This document shows, in pieces, positions 8,593 to 16,964 of a stretch of 46,737 nt of DNA. The notes under the pieces were generated by a model. It had not been told where the DNA came from, made no database searches, and saw only the letters and a program-made list of their open reading frames with translations. The stretch's first letter is position 1. Every line of letters starts with the position of its first letter. Position numbers and translations under genes: made by a program. Origin of the DNA: Deltaproteobacteria bacterium (GTDB lineage Bacteria > Desulfobacterota > DSM-4660 > Desulfatiglandales > HGW-15); the NCBI GenBank assembly GCA_016931115.1, contig JAFGFM010000127.1, forward strand, positions 1 to 46,737. Direction: 5' to 3'.

Positions 8593-10722
8593 TTATTCAT
8601 CCTCCAGCAAAAGCATGAGAATAGGTGTAATGGAGGGCCTCTTTGTGCCCAAGACAATAGTCCCTGTAGCAATTACCTCTTCCATATCCTCTGCCCTGTT
8701 GATAAGACTGAAATTATATCGCCCATCCTCCTGTATATCCCAGTCATAGCTCCACGAACCTGTTACATTTGATGCAACGATCTCAAATGGGTTATTGCTT
8801 CCTATCTTAAGCAATATTTGGCTCCCCCATTCCTTGCTTCCGCTCAAGGTCACAGGTGATGTCTCAACACGCGTTGTTGTCCCACCATAGGTATTGAGTG
8901 TAGCCACAGGAAGCCTGTCAAACAGGTCATAACGTAAAAATTCCACCAGGGTATCATTACCGCTTGCATCTGTAAGTTTGCAGGATCTTATCCGGGCAGG
9001 GGTGTTGTGATCCTCTAGCACCCACCAATTGTGGTTTGCATCCTGAACAGCAGCACCTGAAAGCTCTACCCAGTTATCTTCAATATGGTTCTTTGCCCAG
9101 ACCCGCACCTCATCATCAATATTATCCAGATTATCCACAGGCCATTTAAGTTCAATATAGGCTGTGCCCTGCTCAGGTTCCGCAAGGTTGACCTGAAAGG
9201 TTTCGATTTCTGTCCAATCCCCTGTCAGCATCCATTCCACAGGGTTTCCTGTACAGCCAGTCTGTTCGTTTCCCGCAGCGTCAACAGGTATTGCAACTGC
9301 CTGGTGGGTTACTCCATCCTGTGCGTTGGGGCTTATAAAATTTCCCTGGCCGTAATTTTTTACCTGACCATTTTTTGCCCCATCCAGACAAAACTTAAAT
9401 CTGTTGGAGTCAGAACCTTCCGGAGATTCTGCGCGAATACCGACGTTATGTTTGCCCGAACCTGCCGAATAGTTACTTACTTCTGTCAATATACGTTCGT
9501 AAACAGGCACTTGTGGAGGCACAGTGTCATAGATAATTGTGCCTGTTGCAAAAACCTCTTCCACTTCCCCGGCCCTGTTGATAAGGCTAAAATCATATGT
9601 CCCGTCTGTTGTGATATTCCAGTCATAACTCCAGTCCCCATCCACACTTGGATCTACTATTTCAAATGGGGCACCACTTCCTACCTTCAGTAAAATCTGG
9701 CTTCCCCGTGCCTTGTCTCCATTAAGTAAAACCGGAGAGTTGTTCTTGTAGGTTGTTGTACCGCCATAAGCGCCAAGCGTTGCATCCAAAAGATCAACAG
9801 TAAGCTTAAACATAGCAGACGCAAACTTGTTGACATCGTTTGCATCAGTCACAGTAATGGTGATATTAGCCTCACCAGATCCGCTGTTGACTGGGATAGC
9901 AGTAACATACAGGGTTACCGGCACGCCAGCAGTGACTGTCATGGGGCCTGTTAGTGGCACTGTGCCCTGTTCATCTATGTAGTAAATTATATTTGCAGTG
10001 GGAACGAGAGCAGTGTTCGAAGAAAATCCTGTGACATTGACATTTCCGGTTACTGTTGGCGTTATAGTGAAGGCTATAGGATCGGTAGGGGTGTCGATGT
10101 TAGTGGTTTGGTCTGCAATTTCACTAAGGAAATAATACAATGTCTTAAGGACTGATGTGTTGTTTTCTTTGGTGATGATCAGATCTCCATCCTCTGCATT
10201 GTATACCGTACCATTGATGTCCACCAATTCGGTCAGGTTGGTTTCAGGAGAAAAATAAAAATTGACCATATCAGTGAATGTACCGGTTTGCAATGCCGTA
10301 AAGGTAAATGTTGCAACATGAGTTTCACCAGTAAGTACAGGATAAAATTCAGCCAGATGGTCCAAATCAGTCTCGCTTGAAATATCATACCATCTGCCCC
10401 TTTCGATATCAGGAATGGACGGTATAGTAGATTCACCCCACAATATGTATTTAGAAAATCCTGATCCTCTAATGTATTCTTCAAGATCAGGAAAATCGGC
10501 TAGTTCAAGCAATGAAGTATCCCATTCTATTGCAAAGCTTATGTTATCTAAATAATCTGTGGTATCGCCTTCGAATTCTACCGAGATAGTATAATTTTCT
10601 CCAGATGTCAGCACCCCGTCAACATCAGACATGACAAACTGACAAGCCATAGCGGTACCAGAAAATAAAAGTAACAAAATAATGGTATACTGCAAGCTTT
10701 TAGATAAAAAATAATGGCTCAA
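8593..10722 (-). CDS. Large secreted cohesin-like/Ig-like protein without sorting tail
   Basis: 709 residues. The start is TTG at 10722: GGAGG lies about 9 bases upstream and no ATG lies before the signal peptide. The signal peptide ends near TAMA. Residues ~27-190 are a cohesin-like beta domain closely related to the 10836-11495 product (shared TDYLDxxSFAIxWDTSLLE and DISSETDLDH). A cadherin-like stretch follows (ITVTDANDVN). Then one ~95-residue module occurs twice, at ~335-405 and ~620-690, each with YGGTTT, GSQILLKxGS and YxFSLINRA. Unlike its neighbour it lacks a PEP-CTERM tail, so it is probably released or held by a partner. A terminator precedes it at 10768-10810, so it probably has its own promoter. 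Function unknown. Confidence 0.65.
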   Translation of the reverse strand: MSHYFLSKSLQYTIILLLLFSGTAMACQFVMSDVDGVLTSGENYTISVEFEGDTTDYLDNISFAIEWDTSLLELADFPDLEEYIRGSGFSKYILWGESTIPSIPDIERGRWYDISSETDLDHLAEFYPVLTGETHVATFTFTALQTGTFTDMVNFYFSPETNLTELVDINGTVYNAEDGDLIITKENNTSVLKTLYYFLSEIADQTTNIDTPTDPIAFTITPTVTGNVNVTGFSSNTALVPTANIIYYIDEQGTVPLTGPMTVTAGVPVTLYVTAIPVNSGSGEANITITVTDANDVNKFASAMFKLTVDLLDATLGAYGGTTTYKNNSPVLLNGDKARGSQILLKVGSGAPFEIVDPSVDGDWSYDWNITTDGTYDFSLINRAGEVEEVFATGTIIYDTVPPQVPVYERILTEVSNYSAGSGKHNVGIRAESPEGSDSNRFKFCLDGAKNGQVKNYGQGNFISPNAQDGVTHQAVAIPVDAAGNEQTGCTGNPVEWMLTGDWTEIETFQVNLAEPEQGTAYIELKWPVDNLDNIDDEVRVWAKNHIEDNWVELSGAAVQDANHNWWVLEDHNTPARIRSCKLTDASGNDTLVEFLRYDLFDRLPVATLNTYGGTTTRVETSPVTLSGSKEWGSQILLKIGSNNPFEIVASNVTGSWSYDWDIQEDGRYNFSLINRAEDMEEVIATGTIVLGTKRPSITPILMLLLEDE

Positions 10723-10767
10723 ACTGCTTTACCTCCAATGTTGCGACATGGCCTTGATAAGAAGATT

Positions 10768-10810
10768 AAAAATTTCGCCCTCTGGGACAAGATTTCCACC
10801 AGGGGGCGAA
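10768..10810 (-). terminator. Intrinsic terminator after the 10836-11495 gene
   Basis: On the minus strand TTCGCCC...CTGG pairs with CCAG...GGGCGAA and is followed by ATTTTT. It lies about 26 bases past the stop of the PEP-CTERM gene and before the TTG-start gene. Confidence 0.75.
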
Positions 10811-10835
10811 TACAGGCTATAAATGTGTAATATAA

Positions 10836-11495
10836 CTATTTATCACGCCTTCTTATACTAACTAATCCAAGCACCCCACTACCTAATAACCAAACCGCAG
10901 CAGGAATTGGTACTGGTGCCATCACTGAATTTGATCCTTCCTTAAAAATAGCCAGTTCTCCGTATTGTGCGTTGTAACTATCACCGTTGATATCTACAAG
11001 TTCGGTAAGATTATTTTGTGGTGTATAATAAAAACCTGCAAGATTTTCAAAATACCCATCCTGTAACGCTTCAAATGTAAAGGTGGCCATTAAGGTTTCG
11101 TTTGTATTTACAGGGAAAAATTGGTGCATATGGTCCAGATCAGTTTCACTGGACACATCATATAACCTGCCAGACTCTATATCATCAAAAACTGGTGGGA
11201 TACTAGAGTCACCCCATAATGTGTATTTTGATAAACCTCTCCCTCTTGTATAATCTGCCAGCTCATAATCAGTGGCTTCCAATAATGATGTATCCCACTG
11301 AATAGCAAAACTAAGCAAGTCCAGATAATCAGTCTTCTCACCTTCAAAATATACATTAATTGTGTATTCCTCTCCTTCTTCCAGAGTGCCATCTACATTA
11401 GTCATGGTTATTTGCCAAGCAAATGAAGGTAGTGAAAAGGTGAAAGTAAACAACAAAGATGTTAAAAATATAAAAACAAGCTTTTTTATTTTCAT
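10836..11495 (-). CDS. PEP-CTERM protein with cohesin-like domain
   Basis: 219 residues from the chosen start. ATG11495 (MKIKK) is preceded by AGAGGAGATAGA, a strong ribosome site; the upstream ATG at 11519 only adds eight residues covering that site. The signal peptide ends at SFA. A cohesin-like beta domain (about 25-175) contains SFAIQWDTSLLE and DVSSETDLDH. The C-terminus has VPIPAAVWLLG, a hydrophobic helix, and SIRRRDK: a full PEP-CTERM signal for exosortase-dependent sorting. It is paralogous to the N-terminal third of the 709-residue neighbour. The matching exosortase is elsewhere. Ligand unknown. Confidence 0.8.
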   Translation of the reverse strand: MKIKKLVFIFLTSLLFTFTFSLPSFAWQITMTNVDGTLEEGEEYTINVYFEGEKTDYLDLLSFAIQWDTSLLEATDYELADYTRGRGLSKYTLWGDSSIPPVFDDIESGRLYDVSSETDLDHMHQFFPVNTNETLMATFTFEALQDGYFENLAGFYYTPQNNLTELVDINGDSYNAQYGELAIFKEGSNSVMAPVPIPAAVWLLGSGVLGLVSIRRRDK

Positions 11496-11541
11496 TCTAT
11501 CTCCTCTTTCTTTATTCATTAGTCATTTCAATAGATGGGAC

Positions 11542-13065
11542 CTAATACCAAGGGCCCTGAGTCCCATATTTCTGCCTAAATGCAGAATTATCAGTTTTAT
11601 CAACATCCCCGTCAGCATCAAAATCACTCTGGGGTCCTGAAGTTCCGTATTGCGATCGGAACGTATTGAAATCGTTACGATCCACATCACCATCATTGTC
11701 ATAATCAGCATCAGTAACGTCACCATACCCATCCCCATCACTATCCTGCTGACTCGGGTTAGAAGTAAGATATGCATTATCTGCGGCATTGGGTATGCCG
11801 TCACCATCCAGATCATGGGTGGCATCAAGTGCGCTGCCCGGATAATAGATAGTAAGCCTTGGTGTGACACCTGGCATCCAGTAATCATAAGCAGAACCAG
11901 GGCTCCCGGCGCATCCCCCTGATTCATCACCGGATGGATTCCACATAACAGCAAGCCCGCGTCCCCACCTGTCTGCAAGTGCTCCGGTGGCAGAGTCATC
12001 CTGGCATGCATCAGGGGCAAAATACTTATATTCACTGTTATCAACCTTATTTCCATCGGTCGCCGGTGTAGTGCGTATTCCATCAGCAATCTGATCCACT
12101 ATCCCGGCCTTGATAAGGGCTGCATAGCCGTTTTCATCCGGCCCGCCAACCCCAAAGGCATCGCCTCCGCCAATATGCAGGTTGCCTTCGGCATCCTGGC
12201 CAATGTGGGCGCCGCTCAGTAGGTTCTGAGCAACAACGCGGGAGTTGGTATCATAATTAAGTGAATTCGGAGTTGCAGGGTCCCAGTCTGCTGCATCCCA
12301 TACCTTTATTTCGCCTGTACGATTTGGATATGTGTAATAACCGATGCCAACCAGCAGATCGCCATTCGCGGTTACCTCCACGTCAGCGCTTGCGCCCGGA
12401 TGCGGTGTTAAAAGCACCCCGGTGTGGTCCTCAGGATCAGCAGCCTGGGTATCTACTGAACCGACACCTGATTCAAAAACACAATCAGGATCATTGTGGT
12501 AAGGATAGGTGCATTCCGGTCCGGGCCATGCCCCGCCATCTATAACAAAGTAGCGGTTATCAGCCCAGTCGCCTTCATAGTAGTTCACATTTTCAAATTT
12601 TTTTACTGATGCATGTGTATCAAGCACCGGCGGACTGGCAGCGCTGAGCACGCTGGTCGGGATAATAAGCAGCGGTGCGCCATATCCTATTCCAAGCGCT
12701 ATCTTGCTTCCATCCGGTGAAACATGAATAAAACTCGGATCCATTGTGCCGGTTACAGTTCCCACCACATCAAACTGGCTTGAGCCATAGGTACGTTGTA
12801 AATAAATTTTATCATTATTAGCAGCGATAATCCGGCCTTTAGCCGCAAACTTGCCATCGAGCATCCCTGTTGTACTCTCAGGGAAATAATCCGCTGCCAC
12901 AAACCAGCCCCCCTCAACCGTGGGCAGGTCAATATCTGCCTCGTAACCGATCTCAGGGTCCTTGTAGTCAGCAAAATCATCTGCCAGTATGGGTATTGGT
13001 ATGGCAGTAAGGCTTAACAAGACCGCCGCCCCTGAAAGGAGTTTAATTATTTTGTTGTTTTTCAT
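11542..13065 (-). CDS. Secreted propeller-like protein with C-terminal dockerin/EF-hand repeats
   Basis: 507 residues with a signal peptide ending near residue 28 (ILA-DD). The central ~400 residues look like a beta-propeller, with blade-type segments such as FIHVSPDGSKIALG, DVEVTANGDLLVGIG and GQDAEGNLHIGGGD. The last ~95 residues carry calcium-loop motifs: DLDGDGIPN, DSDGDGYGD, then two dockerin-like pairs NDGDVDRND and DADGDVDKTD. There is no PEP-CTERM tail; a dockerin-like end could attach it to a cohesin-like neighbour such as 10836-11495, which is inference. GAGGT precedes the ATG. It lies at the distal end of the run that starts with the DUF4465 gene. Confidence 0.65.
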   Translation of the reverse strand: MKNNKIIKLLSGAAVLLSLTAIPIPILADDFADYKDPEIGYEADIDLPTVEGGWFVAADYFPESTTGMLDGKFAAKGRIIAANNDKIYLQRTYGSSQFDVVGTVTGTMDPSFIHVSPDGSKIALGIGYGAPLLIIPTSVLSAASPPVLDTHASVKKFENVNYYEGDWADNRYFVIDGGAWPGPECTYPYHNDPDCVFESGVGSVDTQAADPEDHTGVLLTPHPGASADVEVTANGDLLVGIGYYTYPNRTGEIKVWDAADWDPATPNSLNYDTNSRVVAQNLLSGAHIGQDAEGNLHIGGGDAFGVGGPDENGYAALIKAGIVDQIADGIRTTPATDGNKVDNSEYKYFAPDACQDDSATGALADRWGRGLAVMWNPSGDESGGCAGSPGSAYDYWMPGVTPRLTIYYPGSALDATHDLDGDGIPNAADNAYLTSNPSQQDSDGDGYGDVTDADYDNDGDVDRNDFNTFRSQYGTSGPQSDFDADGDVDKTDNSAFRQKYGTQGPWY

Positions 13066-13102
13066 ATTAATACCTCGTTAAAAGTTAAACGCTATGAGTA
13101 AA

Positions 13103-13194
13103 CAGGAATAAAGAGGGCTGATTTTAGAAAATTGATCAAAATATCATCTTAAATTTTCTCCTTTCCTGTAATCTGTTGCTCCTCTTTATTCCTG
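13103..13194. repeat. 14-bp perfect inverted repeat between two surface-protein genes
   Basis: CAGGAATAAAGAGG (13103-13116) is repeated inverted at 13181-13194 with 64 bases between. It lies between the stop of the 13218-14171 gene and the start at 13065. No U-run follows on either strand, so it is not a standard terminator. It may be an mRNA stability or processing stem. Confidence 0.6.
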
Positions 13195-13217
13195 GGCCCG
13201 CCTTCATGGTAAAACGG

Positions 13218-14171
13218 CTAAAGGTTATTACGCCTCCTAATCCCTATAAGACACATTACCCCGGTTCCTAAAAGCCATATAGCTCCCGGTATTGGCACAG
13301 GGGCTACATCGGAAAAGGCGTCTATCTCACCGCCAGAATAGCCGCTGATGCCTTCCACCTTGATGTACTGAATCCAGTCCAGTTCAACCCCATAAAGAAG
13401 ATAAAGGTCATCCAGATCAAAGCCTGTTCCGCCTCCTGACCCCTGGTATGCCTCGATAGCATCAGCAGCAGAAACACCTGTCTGACCGAGCAACGCGCCA
13501 AAAACATCAGGATCGACCGGTTTGGTGAAATCCATCAAATTGGTTGTCCAGCCGTTTCCGGTTGCATCATATTGCGCCTGATCCCACTCATAGGCATGGG
13601 TAGGATATGCATTATCGCCATATGGTCCATTTGAATAGGCGTACCAGGTCCATTGCGATTGATCCTGACCTTCATATGCAGGTCCCTGGCTGACTGATAC
13701 GACTACGTTTTCAAAAAAACCCGCGCCATTAAATGAACTTCCTCCTGAAAGCATATATGTACTCATATTGGAGGCATCACTAACACTGCCACTACCAGTA
13801 TAAAATGCATTTCCAAAGACCAAAAAATCCAGGCCAAAGGGGTTGTTGGGGTCATTCATGACCTGGTGGTCAAAACCAGCCACGATATATTGCCCATTGT
13901 TAAGGGTTGTAATGAGCTTTGAACCATCCAGGCCGACGTTATAGGCCGGTTCCACCAGCTTTACATGGGCTGTTGCGGCGCTTCCCCATGTATTCTTGAA
14001 ATCTGTTGCTGGGGCACCGATTACAGCATTAGGGTCATTATAGAGGCTGCTGCCTGTTAATGTACTGGAATATGAAATAAGGTCTGTAGCATAAGGCGAC
14101 CCGAAAACCGTGGCAGACAAAGCTACAACCGCCATTCCAAATAAAAATGTTACTAATAAAAACTTTTTCAT
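13218..14171 (-). CDS. PEP-CTERM cell-surface protein (paralogue of 14955-16028)
   Basis: 317 residues. The signal peptide ends near VFG and AGGAG precedes the ATG. The body contains ISYSSTLTG, NDPNAVIGAP, a glycine-rich region with FGLDFLVFGNAF, and late FDLDDLYLLYG with YIKVEGISG. The same order of motifs (VVSYVP, GFDNAIYNGEGADF, FDLDDLL, YVRIVDIPG) occurs in 14955-16028, so the two are diverged paralogues, probably beta-sandwich surface domains. The C-terminus VPIPGAIWLLG, helix, IRRRNNL is a PEP-CTERM signal. Spacing to the upstream gene is 32 bases, consistent with one operon. I recall this type being called 'cell surface protein' in cobalamin-regulated loci, but cannot confirm it here. 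Confidence 0.75.
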   Translation of the reverse strand: MKKFLLVTFLFGMAVVALSATVFGSPYATDLISYSSTLTGSSLYNDPNAVIGAPATDFKNTWGSAATAHVKLVEPAYNVGLDGSKLITTLNNGQYIVAGFDHQVMNDPNNPFGLDFLVFGNAFYTGSGSVSDASNMSTYMLSGGSSFNGAGFFENVVVSVSQGPAYEGQDQSQWTWYAYSNGPYGDNAYPTHAYEWDQAQYDATGNGWTTNLMDFTKPVDPDVFGALLGQTGVSAADAIEAYQGSGGGTGFDLDDLYLLYGVELDWIQYIKVEGISGYSGGEIDAFSDVAPVPIPGAIWLLGTGVMCLIGIRRRNNL

Positions 14172-14203
14172 AAAAAATTACTCCTTCTTTTCCTGTCAAT
14201 AAA

Positions 14204-14848
14204 TTATTTTGAACGTTTACGTAATCCAATCAATCCAATAATCCCGCTGCCTAAAAGCCATAGAGCACCGGGGATGGGGACAGGGGCAGCAAAAGGAACG
14301 TCCAGGAAATAGGCGTTGGGGTCCCCATTGAACCATGTAATCGCATTTATGCCTTCAAGCTGACCATCTGCAAGCAACTCCTCATTATAACCGGCTCGAT
14401 TGGCGTACCAGTCCCCCAATGTTATCCAATCATCACTCATCGCACCCCACAGCGCAAAGGGATCGTTAGTACTACCGAGATTCCAGCTTCCCTCTTCGTC
14501 CGCGTGCGTATGGTTATCAACACCGTCGTTGTAGACGATGTCATAGATGAACGCCCCACCATAGCCGGAGGACAAGGTGAATACGCCCGCATCGTTTAAT
14601 GCATCGAGCATATCGGATTCGTAAGCTGTACCGTTCCAGCGGAAGCCAAATGCGTGCGATTCGGTTTGGTAGGGGCCTGAATAGATGTTCCAGTCCACGA
14701 CCAGAATTGTCTCGTTTTCTCCGCTGCCAGTCCAGGCATCCACCTCAATCCAGGCGCTGTTGCCACTTGCACCCGTGAAGTAATAGGGCGAGGCCTGAAC
14801 CATTGTGCCGATCAATAAAAAACAAATCACTAAAAATACTTTTTTCAT
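14204..14848 (-). CDS. PEP-CTERM protein of unknown family
   Basis: 214 residues. The signal peptide ends at VQA and AGGAG precedes the ATG. The mature part is a compact, Trp- and Gly-rich, probably beta domain with AWIEVDAWTGSGE, ETILVVDWN, SHAFGFRWNG and an HTHADEEGSW stretch whose His and acidic residues could bind a metal or ligand. The tail VPIPGALWLLG, helix, LRKRSK is a PEP-CTERM signal. I do not recognise the family. It lies between two paralogous PEP-CTERM proteins, 32 bases before one and about 106 bases after the other, where a palindromic element intervenes. Confidence 0.75.
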   Translation of the reverse strand: MKKVFLVICFLLIGTMVQASPYYFTGASGNSAWIEVDAWTGSGENETILVVDWNIYSGPYQTESHAFGFRWNGTAYESDMLDALNDAGVFTLSSGYGGAFIYDIVYNDGVDNHTHADEEGSWNLGSTNDPFALWGAMSDDWITLGDWYANRAGYNEELLADGQLEGINAITWFNGDPNAYFLDVPFAAPVPIPGALWLLGSGIIGLIGLRKRSK

Positions 14849-14878
14849 TTCTAATCTCCTGATAATTCTTTAATACGT

Positions 14879-14967
14879 GGATCGGATCGTAGGGGCGCAG
14901 TGCCTGCGCCTGCAATCCGACATTATTCCAAACATCAATTAGAGGAAAGTCGGATTAATAACCCGAC
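14879..14967. repeat. Dispersed GC-rich palindromic element, copy B, plus adjacent palindrome
   Basis: 14879-14930 repeats the element at 8543-8588 (TCGTAGGGGCGCAGTGCCTG, then GCAATCCGACATTATTCC). A second palindrome GTCGG...CCGAC (14949-14967) overlaps the stop codon of the 14955-16028 gene. Together they fill the space within the PEP-CTERM operon and could cause partial termination or protect mRNA ends. Confidence 0.65.
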
Positions 14968-16028
14968 CTACCTGACTTTCTTCGACGAATACCCAGAAGA
15001 CCTATTATCCCTGAACCTAAAAGCCAGATAGCTCCAGGGATTGGTACGGCATTGATAACGCCAAGCGCCTCAAAGTCCAGACCACCTGAACCCCATGTAA
15101 CCCATGCATCATAAATTGGATTACCATCAGCATCTGTCAATGTACCATTACCCGGGATATCAACGATTCTGACATAGTTAATTTCATTAAGGTCGACAGC
15201 ACCTGATAAAACCAGCGGATCATTCAGAAGATCATCAAGGTCAAAGGGAGTTCCCCAACTTGCGCTATAGGCATTTGCATGCTTTCCCACCAGGTTGTAT
15301 ATATTGCTGACATCCTGGGTAAGATAATTTGTGCTGACCATGGTTCCTGTTCCATTAAGATCTATCCGATTGTCTACCATTCCATTCGTGGTGGCATTTG
15401 GGTAATTCAGATAGTCGCTGGGAAAGCGTGCAAAGTCAGTCCCATTTGTTGACACATCCACAAAACCGAGTTCTGCAAACATCTGACCTGCAACACTGCC
15501 TGCACCTGTGCTGTAATTTGAAACAAAGCCGTTTTCAAAGGCCGCAAAATCGGCACCTTCACCATTGTATATTGCATTGTCAAAACCAAGGGTGAGTATG
15601 CCGGGGCCGGTGATTCCGCCAGGCGGGTTAATGCCCAGGTTGTTCGTCCAACTGTTGATCTCGGCCATATTCATATCGCCAAGGGTGACGATGTTCATAT
15701 TGTTGCCGGTTACAGGACCTAAAGCGAGCGCCGGATTTGCGAACTGAGTACCTATACCGTTCTGGCCATAGGCGCCAGTATTATCAGAAGGCACATAGCT
15801 CACAACTTCTGTTGCCCATCCAACAAAAATCGGGTTAACATAGTTGCCGTTAGTATCTGTAGCTGCTACTCCCTCGCCAGCAGGGCCTAAAAACCCTGCA
15901 ATCCCTGCATCAATAAAACCTACTTCATCAGCGCCTCCTTTGCCTGGTGAATATGGCCCTGCAAATGAACTGCTGTATGTTAACAAGGTAAAAACTAAAA
16001 AAACACTAAACAAAAATCTCTTTTTCAT
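14955..16028 (-). CDS. PEP-CTERM cell-surface protein (paralogue of 13218-14171)
   Basis: 357 residues from ATG16028 (MKKRFLF), with GGAG upstream; a TTG two codons earlier is less likely. The signal peptide ends near SFA. The body holds ATEVVSYVPS, a glycine/asparagine-rich segment, ILTLGFDNAIYNGEGADF followed by AAFENGF, FAELGFVDVSTNG, FDLDDLLN and YVRIVDIPGNG. This reads as a regular beta-sandwich with an F/Y-V-x-V-S-x-N-G strand typical of carbohydrate- or ligand-binding surface proteins. The tail VPIPGAIWLLG, helix, IRRRKSGRSGY is a PEP-CTERM signal. It starts 18 bases after the DUF4465 gene, certainly the same transcript, so it is under the riboswitch leader at 16.9-17.9 kb. Confidence 0.78.
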   Translation of the reverse strand: MKKRFLFSVFLVFTLLTYSSSFAGPYSPGKGGADEVGFIDAGIAGFLGPAGEGVAATDTNGNYVNPIFVGWATEVVSYVPSDNTGAYGQNGIGTQFANPALALGPVTGNNMNIVTLGDMNMAEINSWTNNLGINPPGGITGPGILTLGFDNAIYNGEGADFAAFENGFVSNYSTGAGSVAGQMFAELGFVDVSTNGTDFARFPSDYLNYPNATTNGMVDNRIDLNGTGTMVSTNYLTQDVSNIYNLVGKHANAYSASWGTPFDLDDLLNDPLVLSGAVDLNEINYVRIVDIPGNGTLTDADGNPIYDAWVTWGSGGLDFEALGVINAVPIPGAIWLLGSGIIGLLGIRRRKSGRSGY

Positions 16029-16046
16029 AATCAATAATTCTCCTTT

Positions 16047-16901
16047 TTAAACTTTCGATCTTTTTCTCCCAATCCCGATAAACCCCAGAAGACCGGAACC
16101 CAAAAGCAGGAGAGACGGGGGTATTGGAACCGGATTTACATCCAGATTATCCATTACAAAATAGGCTGGGGTGTTTATGCCCCAGGTTCCTGTATCTGAT
16201 GAGGTGAGGTCGAACTCAAGGCCGTATACCAGTCCAAGACTGGTCAAATCTACCCATGTCCAGTCAGTGATGATATAGTCACCCTCTGAATTTTCAGAGC
16301 GGTAATCCGCCAGGTAAAAATCAACAGAATTGCCGGTGCGGGCATATTCACTATCAAGACCATAAACAGTCAGCTTGAACCAGTCAGGGTCAGTACCGGT
16401 AGCGCCGCCAAATTTTTTTGCATAGGAATCACCTTCCATCATGGAATGATATGCATATGCATTGTTGGTGAAATAGGCGCCATTTACAACCTGGGCATAT
16501 TCACCAGACACAACCCCGTTGTAAGTCTGAGGATACCATCCCATCCAGGAACCGACACAGCTTACCCCATAGTTAGCTGAACCATTTACACCACCGCCTG
16601 CACCATTATTGCTGTATGCAACAAACTGTCCGTTAACCCCTGAAAGTGAGGTATTGGTCTGATTGGAATAGGCAAAATCCACCCAGAAATCATACTCATC
16701 CTCTTTAAAATTGGTAAAAGCTACGTCTCCGCTGGTAAATGAACCATGCGTACCAAAGTCATCTTCTCCTGATGTATCAACACCATTCCAGTATGACTCT
16801 GATGCAAGAGTCAAATCATCAAAAGTTGACACAGAAGCGCTTGCTGACGAGGCTATAGCCAATAACCCCGTTAAAATTAATAATAAAAACATTTTTTTCA
16901 T
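16047..16901 (-). CDS. PEP-CTERM protein with DUF4465 domain, headed by the multi-riboswitch leader
   Basis: 284 residues. AAAGGAGAGATAA precedes the ATG and the signal peptide ends near ASA. Residues ~24-255 match DUF4465 as I know it: an FDDL start with ESYWNGVDTSG, FTSGDVAFTN, an S-(V/G)-W-x-G-(F/W) core, FYLADYRSEN, and WTWVDLTSLG with YGLEFDLTSSDTG. The tail VPIPPSLLLLG, helix, IGRKRSKV is a PEP-CTERM signal. DUF4465 genes recur, to my knowledge, in cobalamin-riboswitch loci of Bacteroidetes, where several surface lipoproteins bind B12; here the protein is PEP-CTERM-sorted instead. The 5' leader holds two cobalamin riboswitches and a GEMM riboswitch with terminator. B12 binding is inference from context. 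Confidence 0.8.
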   Translation of the reverse strand: MKKMFLLLILTGLLAIASSASASVSTFDDLTLASESYWNGVDTSGEDDFGTHGSFTSGDVAFTNFKEDEYDFWVDFAYSNQTNTSLSGVNGQFVAYSNNGAGGGVNGSANYGVSCVGSWMGWYPQTYNGVVSGEYAQVVNGAYFTNNAYAYHSMMEGDSYAKKFGGATGTDPDWFKLTVYGLDSEYARTGNSVDFYLADYRSENSEGDYIITDWTWVDLTSLGLVYGLEFDLTSSDTGTWGINTPAYFVMDNLDVNPVPIPPSLLLLGSGLLGFIGIGRKRSKV

Positions 16902-16929
16902 TTATCTCTCCTTTTGGTTAAAAATTAAT

Positions 16930-16964
16930 AAAAAAGCCGGATCACCTATCAAAGGCAACCCGGC
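16930..16964 (-). terminator. Terminator overlapping the 3' strand of the GEMM aptamer
   Basis: On the minus strand GCCGGGUUGCCU pairs with AGGUGAUCCGGC and is followed by six U. Its 5' arm is the 3' closing strand of the GEMM aptamer, so aptamer folding and termination are mutually exclusive. Ligand binding is therefore predicted to switch expression on. It ends 29 bases before the DUF4465 start. Confidence 0.8.

Noticed and set aside
11542-13065. Direct assignment as a BtuG homologue
   Set aside because: Propeller-like strands and B12-linked context are suggestive, but I see no diagnostic BtuG motif, so the function is left open.
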